From the NCBI RefSeq assembly GCF_030518195.1, contig NZ_JAULSC010000005.1, forward strand, positions 165,282-229,281: 64,000 nucleotides of DNA. The letters are read 5' to 3'. This document shows, piece by piece, positions 1-9,303 of the stretch. The notes under the pieces were generated by a model that saw nothing but the letters and a program-made list of their open reading frames with translations, was not told the origin of the DNA and searched no databases. Origin of the DNA: Nocardioides cremeus (GTDB lineage Bacteria > Actinomycetota > Actinomycetes > Propionibacteriales > Nocardioidaceae). The translations under genes and the position numbers were made by a program. How positions within the stretch are numbered: position 1 is the stretch's first letter; the number at the start of each line of letters is the position of its first letter.

Positions 1-4
1 GGTG

Positions 5-214
5 CTACTTCTTCTTGGCGTAGCGGGCCTCGAAGCGGGCGACGCGGCCGCCGGTGTCGAGGATCTTCTGCTTGCCGGTGTAGAACGGGTGGCACTGCGA
101 GCAGACGTCGGCACGCATGGTGCCGGAGGTCGCGGTGCTGCGGGTGGTGAAGGTGCTGCCACAGGTGCAGGTCACCTGGGTCTCGGTGTACTCCGGGTGG
201 ATGTCCTTCTTCAT
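5..214 (-). CDS. rpmE: 50S ribosomal protein L31 (zinc-containing form)
   Basis: A 69-residue protein that starts [20 protein letters not shown], the standard L31 N-terminus. Four cysteines (C16, C18, C38, C41) form the CxC...CxxC zinc site of the C+ paralogue, which is used when zinc is sufficient; the zinc-free paralogue usually lies elsewhere in the genome. The start was placed at the ATG at 212-214 because the family motif begins there and a GAGGGA ribosome site lies just upstream; an upstream in-frame extension adds only unconserved residues. The protein sits at the large ribosomal subunit surface. In actinobacteria rpmE commonly follows rho, but here a two-component pair lies between them. 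Confidence 0.97.
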   Translation of the reverse strand: MKKDIHPEYTETQVTCTCGSTFTTRSTATSGTMRADVCSQCHPFYTGKQKILDTGGRVARFEARYAKKK

Positions 215-329
215 GCTTCCCTCTTTCGTCGGGGCCGCCGGGTCGCCGCCGTCTTGCCCGCGGGTGCGGTGCGGGGACGTGAACCGGAGCCGTACGTATT
301 GTGCCAACCAACATCGGCACCTTCCAATT

Positions 330-375
330 CCAGCCAGTCCAGCCAGTCCAGCCAGTCCAGCCAGGGCCAGCCGGG
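330..375. repeat. Short tandem repeat, 9-bp unit
   Basis: Three exact copies of the unit CAGCCAGTC run from 330 to about 356, followed by decayed copies (CAGCCAGGG, then CCAGCCGGG). It fills the short gap between the sensor kinase stop and the rpmE upstream region, in a non-coding stretch of roughly 180 bases. No function is evident; slippage is the simplest origin. Confidence 0.8.
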
Positions 376-393
376 TCCAGCCGATCGAGCGGT

Positions 394-1920
394 TCAGCCC
401 GCCGACTGCACCGGGAGCCGGACCACGACCCGGGTCCCCCGGCCCTCCTCCGACTCGATGCGCACGTCGCCGCCGTGCTTGTCGACGATCGTCTGCACGA
501 TGCGCAGCCCCAGGCCGGTGCCGGCGATCTCGTTGGTGACCGCGTTGGAGGCGCGGAAGAAGCGGCTGCCCAGCCGCTCGAGCTCGGCGGTGGGGATGCC
601 GATCCCCCGGTCGAGCACCGTGACGACGGCGCTGCGGCGCCCGTCGGCCTCCTCGACCCCCAGCGAAACCGAGACCCGGCCCTGCTCGAGGCTGAACTTC
701 ACCGCGTTGCTGAGCAGGTTGAGGAAGGCCCGGCCCAGCATCGGCCGGTCGGCCAGCACGATGACCGGCTGGTCCCCCAGGTCCTGCTCGACCACGATGC
801 CCCGGCCCGCGGCGGTGATGGCGACGTCGGTGACGGCGTCACGCACCAGCGGCACCAGGTCGACCGACTCGAGGGTGGTCGCGCGGTTCTCGGCCTTCGA
901 CAGGGTCAGCAGGTCGTCGATGAGGGTCTTGAGGCGAGCCACGTTGCGCCGGCTGGCCTCCAGGATCCGCTCGTGGCGGGGCGACATCGTGTCCTCGAAC
1001 TCCTCGGCCACCATCTCGAGGTAGCCGTGGATCGTCGTCAGCGGCGTGCGCAGCTCGTGGGAGACGTTGGAGACGAAGTCGTCGCGTGCGGTGTCGAGGA
1101 CCCGCAGCTCCTCGGTCACCTTGTGCTCCACGGCGCGGGCCCGCGACTGGGCGTCGGCCAGCTCGTTGAGGGCCAGCGCCACCGACCGGACCTCGCGCGG
1201 GCCCTCGGGCTGCGCCCGGACCGTCGGGTCCTTGGCCATCTGGTGCACCACGGCCTCCAACGCGACGAGCGGGCGCGAGACCTCGGCCAGCAGGCGGGCC
1301 CGCGACCGGCCGACCACGACCCAGCCCAGCAGGGTCAGCAGCGCCACCGAGCCGATCGTGGCGCGCAGGCGCCAGGTCGCGTCGGCGCTGGCCTCGCGCA
1401 CCCGGTTGCCGAAGAGCTCAGCCGTCTCCTGGTGTGCGGCCCGCACCTGCTCGAAGAGGCGCTGGCCCAGGCGGTAGCGGCGCAGCTGGAACGTCTCGGC
1501 CCCGCCGGGCGCCTGCACCCGCGGCTGCGCGTACTCCTCCAGCCAGCGCTCGGCCGCGGCCCGCTGCGCCTGCACCAGCGCCATCAGCGGCGCGTCGTCG
1601 GCGGCGTACTGGGCGACGACCTGCTGGTGCCCGGGCAACCGGGCCAGCGCCTCCTGGTAGTCGTCGAGCGCGCCGGGCTCGCCGCTGCGTGCCCACGCCC
1701 CGACGGCCGACTCGAGGTCGGTGAGGTCCTGGAGCACCGCCTGGTTGGCGACCGAGGCCGGCTGCAGGCCCTCGGTGAGGTCGTCGACGGTGCGGGTGGA
1801 CAGCACCACGCCCACGATCGCGATCAGCGCGATCACGCCGATCAGCACCGCCAGGCGGTGCAGCGCCGGGGTGAGGGTCCGGGCGACGGTGCGCGGGCTC
1901 GCGCCCTCGGTGTCGGTCAC
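394..1920 (-). CDS. Membrane sensor histidine kinase
   Basis: A 508-residue kinase. Hydrophobic segments at about residues 22-42 and 188-204 enclose a helical extracytoplasmic sensor of CHASE3-like character. A HisKA domain follows with the phospho-acceptor H288 in [11 protein letters not shown], then a HATPase domain with an N box ([10 protein letters not shown], around 401-410), a G1 box (DRGIGIP) and a G2 box (GTGLGLRI). I chose the GTG at 1918-1920 because a longer reading would overlap the response regulator by about 60 residues of low-complexity sequence. It lies 16 bases downstream of the regulator, so the pair should be co-transcribed and the regulator is its likely partner. The signal sensed is unknown. 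Confidence 0.93.
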   Translation of the reverse strand: MTDTEGASPRTVARTLTPALHRLAVLIGVIALIAIVGVVLSTRTVDDLTEGLQPASVANQAVLQDLTDLESAVGAWARSGEPGALDDYQEALARLPGHQQVVAQYAADDAPLMALVQAQRAAAERWLEEYAQPRVQAPGGAETFQLRRYRLGQRLFEQVRAAHQETAELFGNRVREASADATWRLRATIGSVALLTLLGWVVVGRSRARLLAEVSRPLVALEAVVHQMAKDPTVRAQPEGPREVRSVALALNELADAQSRARAVEHKVTEELRVLDTARDDFVSNVSHELRTPLTTIHGYLEMVAEEFEDTMSPRHERILEASRRNVARLKTLIDDLLTLSKAENRATTLESVDLVPLVRDAVTDVAITAAGRGIVVEQDLGDQPVIVLADRPMLGRAFLNLLSNAVKFSLEQGRVSVSLGVEEADGRRSAVVTVLDRGIGIPTAELERLGSRFFRASNAVTNEIAGTGLGLRIVQTIVDKHGGDVRIESEEGRGTRVVVRLPVQSAG

Positions 1921-1936
1921 CGGGTCCGCGCCGCGC

Positions 1937-2308
1937 TCAGACCGACCGGGACAACAGCGCCTCGACCCGGGCAGCCAGCTCACGCGGGCTGAAGGGCTTG
2001 GTGATGTAGTCGTCGGCACCGGAGTCGAAGCCCGACTCGACGTCGGACTCCTGGGCCCGGGCGGTGAGCAGGATGACGGGCAGGTCGGCCAGGCCCGGGT
2101 CGGCACGGATGGCGCGGATCGCCTCGAGCCCCGAGACCCCCGGCATCATCACGTCGAGGACGGCCAGGTCGGGACGCGAGGCCTGGCACGCCTCGACCGC
2201 CGCCGCGCCGTCGGCCACCGCGGTGATCTCGTGGCCGAGGGTGGAGAGCTTGAACTCGACCAGCTCTCGGATGTCGACGTCGTCGTCAGCGACCAGGATG
2301 CGTGCCAC
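1937..2308 (-). CDS. Single-domain response regulator (receiver only)
   Basis: A 123-residue CheY-like receiver with no output domain. The acidic pocket (D8, D9, D10), phospho-acceptor D52 (LDVMMPG), T82 and K104 are all present, so it should be phosphorylatable. Its gene precedes the sensor kinase on the same strand. A stand-alone receiver must act through protein contacts or phosphotransfer rather than DNA binding. The ATG lies at the natural N-terminus of the fold (MARILVADDD). Identification as a receiver is secure; its target is not visible in the window. Confidence 0.95.
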   Translation of the reverse strand: MARILVADDDVDIRELVEFKLSTLGHEITAVADGAAAVEACQASRPDLAVLDVMMPGVSGLEAIRAIRADPGLADLPVILLTARAQESDVESGFDSGADDYITKPFSPRELAARVEALLSRSV

Positions 2309-2434
2309 GGTACGAGGCTTCCTCTCTCTCCGGCTGACCCTCCGACCTCCTGAGGAGGGCCGCCAGCATGTGGGCGACAGCGTATCGGCAACGCCGGCAC
2401 GGCGACGGGCACACCGCCGAGAAAGCCCGTCGAG

Positions 2435-2464
2435 CCCGCGCCGGCGCAGCTGCGCCGACGCGGG
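2435..2464 (-). terminator. Strong hairpin just after rho
   Basis: A near-perfect inverted repeat with 14-base arms (CCCGCGCCGGCGCA against TGCGCCGACGCGGG) and a 2-base loop lies 7 bases past the rho stop. There is no U-tract, as is usual in high-GC actinobacteria. It probably ends the rho transcript before the response regulator gene. Confidence 0.7.
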
Positions 2465-2470
2465 CCATGC

Positions 2471-4363
2471 TCACCGCCGGGCGGTCCGCCCGGACGAGCG
2501 CTGGGAGGCGCTGAGCATCTCGTAGTTCGTCTGCGTGCTCGTCAGCCGCTCGCGCAGGTCGCGCATCGCCTCGATGCCCTGGGCCGACAGCGCGTCGACC
2601 AGCGCCTCGACCACCGGCAGCTCGCCCTCGCCCAGCAGCAGCTCGGTGTGGCGGGTGCCCGAGCGGGCCACGTCGACGGCGGGGAAGACCCGCTGCATGG
2701 CCAGCTCGCGGCTCAGCCGCAGCTCCATGTTGGCGGTGCCGGTGAGCTCCTCGAAGATCACCTCGTCGACCTTCGAGCCGCTCTCGACGGTCGCCGTCGC
2801 CAGCACCGTCAGCGAGCCGCCGTTCTCGATGTTGCGCGCGGCCCCGAAGAACTGCTTCGGCGGGTGCAGCGCCGTCGAGTCGACCCCGCCCGAGAGAACC
2901 CGTCCGTTGCCGGTGCCGGCCAGGTGGTAGGCCCGCCCCAGCCGCGTGATGCCGTCGAGCAGCACGACGACGTCGTGCCCGAGCTCGACCAGGCGCTTGG
3001 CCCGCTCGATGGCCAGCTCGGCGACCACGGTGTGGTCGGAGGGCTGGCGGTCGAAGGTCGAGGAGATGACCTCGCCCTTGACCGAGCGCTCGTAGTCGGT
3101 GACCTCCTCGGGGCGCTCGTCGACCAGTACCACCATCAGGTGGCACTCCGGGTTGTTGGCGCTGAGCGAGGCGGCCACGCCCTGGAGCACCGCCGTCTTG
3201 CCGGCATGGGCCGGCGAGCTGATCAGCCCACGCTGGCCCTTGCCGATCGGCGCCACGAGGTCGATCGTGCGTCCGATGAGGTCATCGGAGCCCTTCTCGA
3301 GACGCAGCCGCTCCGAGGGGTGCAGCGGGGTCATCTTCTCGAACTCGACGCGGGTGCGCGCGGCGTCGGGGTCGGCCCCGTTGACGCTCTCGATGCGCAC
3401 CATCGGGTTGAACTTCTCCTTGCGCTCGCCCTCGCGGGGCTGGCGCACCTGGCCCACGACCGCGTCGCCGCGCCGCAGCCCGAACTTGCGCACCATCGAG
3501 AGCGAGACGTAGACGTCGTCGGGGCCGGGCAGGTAGCCGCTGGTGCGCACGAAGGCGTAGTTGTCGAGCACGTCGAGGATGCCCGCGGCCGGCACCAGCA
3601 CGTCGTCCTCGAGCACCGTGGTGTCCGGCTCGTTGCGGCCACCGCCACCACCGCCGCCACCGCTGCCGCTGCGAGCGCGGTCGCGGTCGCGCCCGCGGCG
3701 GCGACGGCTGCGTCCGCGCCCGTCGCCGTCGTCGTCGCCCTGGTCCTGCTGCTGGTTCTGCTGGTTCTGCTGGTTCTGCTGTTGGTTCTGCTGGTTCTGC
3801 TTGGCGTTCTGGTTGCCCTGCTTGTCCTGCTTGTCCTGCTTGTCCTGCTTGTCCTGCTGCTTGTCCTGCTGGCCCGGCTTCTCCTGCTGGGCCTGCTGCC
3901 CGCGTCCCTGCCGCTCGCGGCCCTTGGGCTGGTCCTGGGGCTGGTCCTGGGGCTGGTCCTGGGGCTGGTCCTTGCGCCGAGGCTGCTCCTGCCGCTCCGG
4001 CTGCCGCTCCGGCTGCTTCTCCGGCTGCTTCTCGGGCTGCTTCTCGGGCTGCTCGGGGCTCGACTGCGACTGCTCGGAACGCACCCGGGTGCGCTGGCGC
4101 GTGGTCGTGGTGGTGCGGGTGGTCCCCGCGGCGGGAGCCGCCTGGTCCGATGCCTGGCCGGAGGACTGGCCCGACGACTGGCCCGACGACTGGGCGGCCT
4201 TGATGGCGTCGACCAGCTGGGCCTTGCGCATCCCGCCGGCACCGGCGATGCCCAGCCCGGCGGCCAACGACTTCAGGTCGGCGATGAGCATCCCGTTCAG
4301 CCCCCCGGCACGCTTCTTGGGGGTGCTGGCCTCGTCGGGCGCGGGGGCGGAGTCTTGCGTCAC
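2471..4363 (-). CDS. rho: Transcription termination factor Rho with long repetitive insert
   Basis: A 630-residue hexameric RNA helicase that ends transcription. Residues 20-58 form the Rho N-terminal helical domain (LIADLKSLAAGLGI). Residues about 58-240 are a low-complexity insert made of short repeats (SSGQ, PEKQ, QPQD, QDKQ, QNQQ, then an RGRSRRRRGRDRDR basic tract and a glycine run). An RNA-binding cold-shock fold follows (DNYAFVRTSGYLPGPDDVYVS), then the ATPase core with P-loop AHAGKT (K389), Walker B VVVLLDGITRLGRAYH and the Q/R-loop region. Actinobacterial Rho proteins commonly carry such inserts, but this one is strongly repetitive. It starts with GTG and has a modest AGGAC site. Confidence 0.97.
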   Translation of the reverse strand: MTQDSAPAPDEASTPKKRAGGLNGMLIADLKSLAAGLGIAGAGGMRKAQLVDAIKAAQSSGQSSGQSSGQASDQAAPAAGTTRTTTTTRQRTRVRSEQSQSSPEQPEKQPEKQPEKQPERQPERQEQPRRKDQPQDQPQDQPQDQPKGRERQGRGQQAQQEKPGQQDKQQDKQDKQDKQDKQGNQNAKQNQQNQQQNQQNQQNQQQDQGDDDGDGRGRSRRRRGRDRDRARSGSGGGGGGGGRNEPDTTVLEDDVLVPAAGILDVLDNYAFVRTSGYLPGPDDVYVSLSMVRKFGLRRGDAVVGQVRQPREGERKEKFNPMVRIESVNGADPDAARTRVEFEKMTPLHPSERLRLEKGSDDLIGRTIDLVAPIGKGQRGLISSPAHAGKTAVLQGVAASLSANNPECHLMVVLVDERPEEVTDYERSVKGEVISSTFDRQPSDHTVVAELAIERAKRLVELGHDVVVLLDGITRLGRAYHLAGTGNGRVLSGGVDSTALHPPKQFFGAARNIENGGSLTVLATATVESGSKVDEVIFEELTGTANMELRLSRELAMQRVFPAVDVARSGTRHTELLLGEGELPVVEALVDALSAQGIEAMRDLRERLTSTQTNYEMLSASQRSSGRTARR

Positions 4364-4529
4364 GTGGGTCCTAACGACGTCTCACGGAGCCGCCGGCGCT
4401 GGCCGGAGGCGACTGGTCACTGGCCCCGTCACCGCACAGCGGCCGGGGACGCACCTCGCAGATCGCGGGTGCACGCCGGAGGAGCTGGTCGTCGGCGCGC
4501 CGCCAGACTAGCACCGGCGCGCGGCCGGT

Positions 4530-5441
4530 TCAGAGCACCCGTACGCCGTCGGTGTCGATGGCCAGGTAGGAGGACCACCAGCCCGCGGGGCACCGCTCGA
4601 GCAGCGACGCGGTCAGCGCGGTGTCCGGGCCGTCGCAGAAGGCGAGCACGGTCGGGCCGGCCCCCGACACCACCGCGGCCACACCGTCGGCCCGCAGTGC
4701 GTCGACCAGCGCGAGCGACTCGGGCATCGCCGGGCGGCGGTAGTCCTGGTGCAGGTAGTCGCGGGTGGCGCGCAGCAGGTGCTCGGGCTGACCGGCCAGC
4801 GCGGCCACCAGGAGCGCCGCCCGGCCGGCGTCAGCGGCTGCGTCGGCGTGCGGCACGCTCGCCGGCAGCAGCCCGCGGGCCTGCTCGGTGGAGACCGGTG
4901 TGGGCGGCACCATCACGACGGCCCCGACCCGCGGGTCGACCGGGCAGGGCACGGCGAAGAAGCCGCCGTCGTCGTCACGTCCCGCGACCACGAAGCCGCC
5001 CAGCTGGGCCGGCGCCACGTTGTCGGGGTGCCCCTCGAGGCCCGCGCACAGGTCGAGCACCTCGTCGTCGTCGAGCAGCAGCGCGCCGCCGGCGACCAGC
5101 GCGCGGCCGAGCGTGACCCCGGCGACGATCGCGGCGGAGGACGAGCCCAGGCCGCGCGCGTGCGGGACCACGTTGCGGCAGTGCAGCCGCAGACCCGGCG
5201 GGCGCACGCCCATCGCGTCGAAGGCCACCTGCATCGCCCGCACCACCAGGTGGGTGGCGTCGCGGGGCACGCCCTCGGCGCCGGCACCCTCCACCAGCAC
5301 CTCGACACCCTCGCCCACGACCTCGGCCTCGAGCTCGTCGCGCAGGTCGAGCGCGAGGCCCATCGAGTCGAAGCCCGGGCCGAGGTTGGCCGACGTGGCG
5401 GGCACGCTGACGCGCACCGGCCCGGTGACGAAGGAGGTCAT
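4530..5441 (-). CDS. thrB: Homoserine kinase
   Basis: A 303-residue GHMP-family kinase that phosphorylates L-homoserine, the penultimate step of threonine synthesis. Family motifs are present: VPATSANLGPGFDSMG near the N-terminus and the ATP-binding ARGLGSSSAAIVAG. It is the last gene of the argS-lysA-hom-thrC-thrB operon and begins 4 bases after the thrC stop. The ATG at 5439-5441 gives the conserved start (MTSFVTGPVRVSVPATSANLG). An alternative GTG at 5465 would overlap thrC by 20 bases. Neither start has a clear ribosome site, which suggests translational coupling to thrC. Confidence 0.95.
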   Translation of the reverse strand: MTSFVTGPVRVSVPATSANLGPGFDSMGLALDLRDELEAEVVGEGVEVLVEGAGAEGVPRDATHLVVRAMQVAFDAMGVRPPGLRLHCRNVVPHARGLGSSSAAIVAGVTLGRALVAGGALLLDDDEVLDLCAGLEGHPDNVAPAQLGGFVVAGRDDDGGFFAVPCPVDPRVGAVVMVPPTPVSTEQARGLLPASVPHADAAADAGRAALLVAALAGQPEHLLRATRDYLHQDYRRPAMPESLALVDALRADGVAAVVSGAGPTVLAFCDGPDTALTASLLERCPAGWWSSYLAIDTDGVRVL

Positions 5442-5445
5442 CGGG

Positions 5446-6573
5446 TCAGGCGAGACCAGCGGCACGGGCGGCGGCGACCACGTCGTTGTCGATCACGGTG
5501 TCCACGATGCCGGGGCGGCCCTGCTCGGCCTGGGCCGTCGAGTAGGCCTCGAGCGCCGTGGCGGTGTCCTTGAGCCCGTGGCCGGTCACGGTGACCACGA
5601 CCGTCGAGCCGGTGTAGGACTCACCGGCCGCGAGCTCCTGCAGCAGCCCCGCGACGCCCGCCGCCGAGGCCGGCTCGACGAAGACGCCGTCGTGCTGGGC
5701 CAGCTGGCGCTGCGCGGCGAGGATCTGGTCGTCGCTCACGGCTGCGAACCGGCCGCCGGACTCCTCGGCCGCCTCGACCGCGAGCGACCACGAGGCGGGG
5801 TTGCCGATGCGGATCGCGGTGGCCTTGGTCTCCGGCTCGGGGAACGGCTCACCGGTCACCAGCGGGCTGGCGCCCTCGGCCTGGAAGCCGCGCATCACCG
5901 GCCGCCTGGTGGCACGGCCCAGCTCGGCGAACTGCCGGTAGCCCATCCAGTACGCCGAGATGTTGCCGGCGTTGCCGACGGGCAGCAGGTGGAAGTCGGG
6001 AGCGTCGCCGAGGAAGTCGACGATCTCGAAGGCAGCGCTCTTCTGGCCCTGCAGCCGCACCGGGTTGACCGAGTTCACCAGGGCCACCGGGTACTGCTCG
6101 GCCAGCTCCTTGGCGATGTTCAGGCAGTCGTCGAAGTTGCCGCGCACCATGATCACCTGGGCACCGTGCACGATGGCCTGGGCCATCTTGCCGGCGGCGA
6201 TCTTGCCCTCGGGGACCAGCACCAGCGGGGTCAGACCGGCCTTGGCGGCGTAGGCCGCCATCGAGGCCGAGGTGTTGCCCGTCGAGGCGCAGACCACGGC
6301 GCGAGCGCCCTCGTGCTTGGCCACCGAGATCGCTGCGGTCATGCCGCGGTCCTTGAAGGAGCCGGTCGGGTTGTCGCCCTCGACCTTGAGGTGCACCTCG
6401 GCGCCGGTCAGCCCCGAGAGCCACTCGGAGTGCACCAGCGGCGTACCGCCCTCGCGCAGCGTCACCGCCGGCGCGTCCTGCGGGATCTCGAGCAGGTGGC
6501 GGTACTCCTCGATGACACCGCGCCACTGGTGCGTGGCGGGGCCGGCCTCGCGGTCGAGCTGGTGGGTGCTCAC
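5446..6573 (-). CDS. thrC: Threonine synthase
   Basis: A 375-residue PLP enzyme that converts O-phosphohomoserine to threonine. The PLP lysine is K74 in [12 protein letters not shown], and the phosphate-binding loop is [14 protein letters not shown]. The start is GTG at 6571-6573 behind a strong GAAGGAGG site. Its first codon overlaps the hom stop in a GTGA four-base overlap, so the two are translationally coupled. Downstream thrB supplies the substrate. The length is typical of the short actinobacterial form. Confidence 0.97.
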   Translation of the reverse strand: MSTHQLDREAGPATHQWRGVIEEYRHLLEIPQDAPAVTLREGGTPLVHSEWLSGLTGAEVHLKVEGDNPTGSFKDRGMTAAISVAKHEGARAVVCASTGNTSASMAAYAAKAGLTPLVLVPEGKIAAGKMAQAIVHGAQVIMVRGNFDDCLNIAKELAEQYPVALVNSVNPVRLQGQKSAAFEIVDFLGDAPDFHLLPVGNAGNISAYWMGYRQFAELGRATRRPVMRGFQAEGASPLVTGEPFPEPETKATAIRIGNPASWSLAVEAAEESGGRFAAVSDDQILAAQRQLAQHDGVFVEPASAAGVAGLLQELAAGESYTGSTVVVTVTGHGLKDTATALEAYSTAQAEQGRPGIVDTVIDNDVVAAARAAGLA

Positions 6574-7883
6574 TCTGCTCCTCCTTCGACGCGCATCACC
6601 GAGCTGACCTCGCGCACGATGTCCATCTGCTGCAGGTGCTCGACGGTGGCGCGCAGCTGGGCGTCGGTGGCCTCGTGGGAGACCACGACCAGCTGGGCGT
6701 CGTCGTCGCGACCCTCCTGGTGCACGGTGCGGATCGAGACGCCGTGCTCGGCGAAGGCCGTCGCGACCGTGGCCAGCACGCCCGCGCGGTCGTCGACGTC
6801 GATCGCCACGTGGTAGCGGGTGCGGGCCTCGCCCATCGGCAGCACGGCCCGGTCGGCGTACGCCGACTCACCGGCGCCGGTGACGCCCTCTCGCCGGTTG
6901 CGGGCCACGGTGACCAGGTCGCCGAGCACGGCCGAGGCCGTCGGCGCCCCGCCGGCCCCGGGGCCGTAGAACATCAGCTGCCCGGCGGCCTCGGACTCCA
7001 CGAACACGGCGTTGTACGCCTCGCGGACCGAGGCCAGCGGGTGGCTGCGCGGGATCATGGCGGGGTGCACACGCACCGAGACGGCCTCCTCGCCGCCCGG
7101 CTGCTCGCGCAGCTCGCAGATCGCCAGCAGCTTGACCACGCAGCCCATCTCGGTGGCTGAGGCCACGTCGGCCGCGCTGACCTCGGTGATGCCCTCGCGG
7201 TGGACGTCGCTGGCGGTGACCCGGGTGTGGAAGGCCAGCGAGGCCAGGATCGCGGCCTTGGCGGCAGCGTCGAAGCCCTCGACGTCGGCGGTCGGGTCGG
7301 CCTCGGCGTAGCCCAGCTCCTGCGCCTCCTCGAGCGCGTCGGCGAAGCCCGCGCCGGAGGAGTCCATCTTGTCGAGGATGAAGTTGGTGGTGCCGTTGAC
7401 GATGCCCAAGACCCGGGTGACCTTGTCACCGGCCAGCGACTCGCGCAGCGGGCGCAGGATCGGGATCGCGCCGGCCACGGCGGCCTCGTAGTAGAGGTCG
7501 CGACCGGCCTTGGCGGCCGCCTCGAAGAGGGTCGGCCCGTCCTCGGCGAGCAGGGCCTTGTTGGCGGTGACCACCGAGGCGCCGTTCTCGAGCGCAGAGA
7601 GGATCAGGCTGCGCGCCGGCTCGATGCCGCCGATGACCTCGACCACGAGGTCGACGTCGGCGCGGGCCACCAGGCCCTCGGCGTCGGTGGTCAGCAGTCC
7701 CTCGGGCACCTCCACCTCGCGGGCCGCGTCGAGGCGGCGCACGGCCACCCCCACCAGCTCGACCGGCGCGCCCACGCGGGCGCCCAGGTCGGCGGCCTGC
7801 TCCTCGAGCAGGCGCACCACCTGGGAGCCCACCGAGCCACAGCCCAGCACGGCCACCTTGAGCGGCTTGCCACTCTCCGTCAC
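6570..7883 (-). CDS. hom: Homoserine dehydrogenase with C-terminal ACT domain
   Basis: A 437-residue NAD(P)-dependent enzyme that reduces aspartate semialdehyde to homoserine. The Rossmann motif is [17 protein letters not shown] at residues 9-25. The catalytic domain includes [10 protein letters not shown], and an ACT domain (about residues 355-430, [20 protein letters not shown]) is the usual site of threonine feedback inhibition. GTG start; four-base GTGA overlaps join it both to lysA upstream and to thrC downstream. Confidence 0.97.
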   Translation of the reverse strand: MTESGKPLKVAVLGCGSVGSQVVRLLEEQAADLGARVGAPVELVGVAVRRLDAAREVEVPEGLLTTDAEGLVARADVDLVVEVIGGIEPARSLILSALENGASVVTANKALLAEDGPTLFEAAAKAGRDLYYEAAVAGAIPILRPLRESLAGDKVTRVLGIVNGTTNFILDKMDSSGAGFADALEEAQELGYAEADPTADVEGFDAAAKAAILASLAFHTRVTASDVHREGITEVSAADVASATEMGCVVKLLAICELREQPGGEEAVSVRVHPAMIPRSHPLASVREAYNAVFVESEAAGQLMFYGPGAGGAPTASAVLGDLVTVARNRREGVTGAGESAYADRAVLPMGEARTRYHVAIDVDDRAGVLATVATAFAEHGVSIRTVHQEGRDDDAQLVVVSHEATDAQLRATVEHLQQMDIVREVSSVMRVEGGAE

Positions 7884-9298
7884 GACTCGATCACCTCGGG
7901 GTCATCCACGTCCGTTGCCAACAGGTCCTGCTCAGTCTCGCGTCGTACGACGACGCGCGCGACCCCGTCCCGCACCGCGATCACCGGGGGGCGCAGCGTG
8001 TGGTTGTAGTTCGAGGCCATCGAGCGGCAGTAGGCGCCGGTGCCGGGGACCGCCACCAGGTCGCCGGGGGCGACGTCGCCGGGCAGGAACTCGTCCTTGA
8101 CCACGACGTCGCCGGCCTCGCAGTGCTTGCCGACCACGCGAGCCAGCAGCGGGGCGGCCGCGGAGGCCCGACCGGCCAGGGTGCACGAGTAGTCGGCGTC
8201 GTAGAGGGCGGTGCGGATGTTGTCGCTCATCCCGCCGTCGACCGAGACGTAGGTGCGCACCGCGCCCCCGTCGAGGCGCACCGGCTTGACCGTGCCGACC
8301 TCGTAGACGGTGCACACCGAGGGGCCGACGATCGCGCGGCCCGGCTCGATGGACAGGGCCGGCACGTCGATGCCCAGCGCGCGGCACTCGTGCTCGACGA
8401 TCGCCGTCATCTCGGCGGCCAGCTGCGCAGGCTCCGCCGGGTCGTCCTGAGTGGTGTAGGCGATGCCGAAGCCGCCGCCGAGGTCCATCTCGGGCATCGT
8501 GACGCCGAGCTCGTCGGCCACTCGTGCGTGCAGCGCGAGCACGCGGCGCGCGGCCACCTCGAAGCCCGAGGAGTCGAAGATCTGGCTGCCGATGTGGGAG
8601 TGCAGCCCCAGCAGCTCGAGCCCCGGCGCCTCGTGGACGCGGCGCACGGCCTCGAGGGCGTCGCCCGAGGTGATGGAGAAGCCGAACTTCTGGTCCTCGT
8701 GGGCGGTGGCGATGTACTCGTGGGTGTGCGCCTCGACGCCCGCGGTCACCCGCACCATCACCCGCACCGTGGTGCCCAGCCGGTCGGCGACCTGCGCGAG
8801 ACGCTCGATCTCGGCGGTGGAGTCGGCGATGACCCGCCCCACGCCGAGCCGCACGGCCCGCTCGATCTCGGCGGGCGACTTGTTGTTGCCGTGGAAGCCG
8901 ACCCGCTCCATGGGGAAGCCGGCGCGCTCGGCGACCGCCAGCTCACCACCGGTGCACACGTCGAGGCACAGCCCCTCGTCGGCGACCCACCGCGCGACGG
9001 CGGTGCACAGGAACGCCTTGCCGGCGTAGAAGACGTCGTAGTCGGCGAACGCGTCGCGGAACGCGGCCGCCCGCGAGCGGAAGTCGGTCTCGTCGAGCAC
9101 GTACGCCGGCGAGCCGTGCTCGGCGACCAGGTCGGGCAGCGCGACACCGCCGACGCTCAGGACGCCCTCGTCCTTGCGCGCCGTGCGCGACCACAGGTGC
9201 TGGACCAGCTCGTTGGGGTCGGCGGGCTGGCGCAGCCACGCGGGACCCTTGAGGGCCCCGTCGGCGTGCGCCCAGCCGGCCTCGTGGGAGACGGGCAC
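7880..9298 (-). CDS. lysA: Diaminopimelate decarboxylase
   Basis: A 472-residue fold-type III PLP enzyme that decarboxylates meso-diaminopimelate to L-lysine. The PLP lysine is K94 in DVFYAGKAFLCTA. Other family signatures are HGNNKS, the phosphate-binding DLGGGFGIAY, EPGRAIVG, the cysteine loop GKHCEAGD and the C-terminal YCRSMASNYN. The first 45 residues precede the conserved domain, as in other actinobacterial LysA. It starts with GTG 5 bases after the argS stop, and its own stop overlaps the hom start, so it is part of one operon. Confidence 0.97.
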   Translation of the reverse strand: MPVSHEAGWAHADGALKGPAWLRQPADPNELVQHLWSRTARKDEGVLSVGGVALPDLVAEHGSPAYVLDETDFRSRAAAFRDAFADYDVFYAGKAFLCTAVARWVADEGLCLDVCTGGELAVAERAGFPMERVGFHGNNKSPAEIERAVRLGVGRVIADSTAEIERLAQVADRLGTTVRVMVRVTAGVEAHTHEYIATAHEDQKFGFSITSGDALEAVRRVHEAPGLELLGLHSHIGSQIFDSSGFEVAARRVLALHARVADELGVTMPEMDLGGGFGIAYTTQDDPAEPAQLAAEMTAIVEHECRALGIDVPALSIEPGRAIVGPSVCTVYEVGTVKPVRLDGGAVRTYVSVDGGMSDNIRTALYDADYSCTLAGRASAAAPLLARVVGKHCEAGDVVVKDEFLPGDVAPGDLVAVPGTGAYCRSMASNYNHTLRPPVIAVRDGVARVVVRRETEQDLLATDVDDPEVIES

Positions 9299-9303
9299 TC
9301 AGC

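Noticed and set aside
326..375. Tandem CAGCCAGTC repeat as a CRISPR array
   Set aside because: Units are directly adjacent with no spacers; no cas genes are present anywhere in the window.
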